Shown here piece after piece: positions 63,346 to 64,000 of a stretch of DNA of 64,000 nt; position 1 is the first letter of the stretch; the number at the start of each line of letters is the position of its first letter. A program made the position numbers and the translations under genes. The notes beneath the pieces are model-generated. The model was given only the letters and a program-made list of their open reading frames with translations, did not search any database and had not been told where the DNA came from. Source of the stretch: Bactrocera neohumeralis (lineage: Eukaryota; Arthropoda; Insecta; Diptera; Tephritidae); NCBI RefSeq assembly GCF_024586455.1, contig NW_026089623.1:10574204-10638203 (forward strand). Direction: 5' to 3'.

Positions 63346-64000
63346 CGATTCGTGGAATAGATAATTCTTTATATTTAATTTAAAGCTTTGTACAGCTGAT
63401 TTCCATAACTCACCCACATGAGGAGCGCTTGGATAGATTCCATAAAAGCGACCTTTGCTTTTTGAAAGTGTAAGTTTATCGCATTGGGAGCATGGTGATC
63501 CTTTAACTTACTTTTGAGACTTTATTTATTTTTGAAAATTTATGAAAAGTGTCGATTTTTCGACTTTTTGATACATTTGTGTTATATTTTATGTTTTAGT
63601 GCGTATGCACTAATTTGGCGTTTAGTAGCCCGCCACCGCTCTAGGATTTGCTCAGAATTATTTCATTTTTTTCCATTATTGGCGAAAGCCATCCTGCGGT
63701 GCAGAAAAGTTGTATGTGCTTTTAATAATTTGGACTGTCAGAGGTTACTCTGACTTTATTTTTTATTTCAATTTGTGGAGTATTGGAAAATTGTGGCTCT
63801 AGTGGTAGTCGTACGACATACCGGCCATTAATTGATCGAGTAGTTGTGGCTTTAGAGAAGTGCTCACAATACTGATCCTTTATAGATTTGTTTGTTATTG
63901 GAAGTTTCCTTAACTTTTGCGAATTCTTTAATTGTGAATTAAGGTATTTGTCCTCAACTTGAGTTGGTATGGTGGAAACTGGTTCTGCAACTAGTCCACT
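63346..64000 (-). pseudogene. BEL-E pol fragment, leaves the window
   Basis: At 63720-64000 the minus strand reads SGLVAEPVSTIPTQVEDKYL, LPITNKSIKDQYCEHF and INGRYVVRLPLEPQF, the protease-RT linker also seen in BEL-D (SGLVAEPGTTMPTQVEE). At 63350-63470 it reads FYGIYPSAPHVGELWKSAV, from the integrase catalytic end. RT and RNase H that should lie between are absent, so this copy has a large internal deletion. The 5' part is beyond 64000. Confidence 0.75.

Overview
This window looks like transposon-dense heterochromatic or intronic DNA from a higher fly, possibly a tephritid. The reasons are the AT-rich spacers, the mix of BEL/Pao, R1, Jockey, RTE, mariner/Tc1 and hAT relics, and the one host exon, which resembles an insect ionotropic receptor. 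There are two 100-N scaffold gaps (1294-1393 and 44587-44686). I see no rRNA, tRNA, CRISPR or bacterial-type operon. Nearly every long reading frame is retroelement or transposon coding sequence broken by frameshifts or stops. I name the repeat copies locally: BEL-A to BEL-E, RTE-1 to RTE-8, R1-a to R1-c, and DR1 for a dispersed non-coding repeat.

1-9.99 kb: an R1-type ORF1 relic, a small TA-flanked MITE, a Helitron-like end, two head-to-head RTE copies (RTE-1 and RTE-2), a decayed BEL pol and a second R1 ORF1 relic. 10-14.2 kb: R1-c on the minus strand, with BEL-C (one LTR plus gag) nested in its endonuclease. 14.4-19.2 kb: a DR1 copy with short inverted termini, a deleted mariner, the ionotropic-receptor exon (17935-18221) with good splice signals, and a DR1 fragment in the putative intron. 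19.26-25.76 kb: BEL-A, a nearly intact minus-strand BEL/Pao element with two LTRs, a 5-bp target duplication, and gag, protease, RT, RNase H and integrase broken by only a few lesions. 26-36.6 kb: mariner and Tc1 relics, a TTAA-flanked MITE, a Jockey LINE with a twin-priming-type inversion, RTE-3, a hAT relic, DR1 and RTE-4.

37.36-44.59 kb: a giant imperfect palindrome. Its two arms of about 3.5 kb are separated by 151 bp, and its outer right edge is a scaffold gap. Each arm carries the same Tc1-like element, DR1 copy and truncated mariner. The arms differ by scattered substitutions, short indels and one deletion of about 38 bp.

44.7-52.5 kb: a BEL gag end that runs straight into a polypurine tract and LTR, an RTE scrap, a second hAT type, decayed BEL-D and a LINE ORF1 scrap. 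53.29-60.73 kb: BEL-B, with two LTRs and a TCGAC duplication. A 5'-truncated RTE (RTE-7) sits in its gag, and a CACTG-ended DNA transposon sits in its 5' LTR. 60.74-63.35 kb: RTE-8, the longest RTE copy on the minus strand. From 63.35 kb to the end: another BEL pol piece that leaves the window.

Together the elements record insertion order rather than a pathway. DR1 and RTE-8 were present first, BEL-B inserted beside the RTE-8 tail, and RTE-7 and the CACTG element then inserted into BEL-B. The points most worth checking are the palindrome (real or mis-assembly), the CACTG element, and the host exon stranded among repeats.
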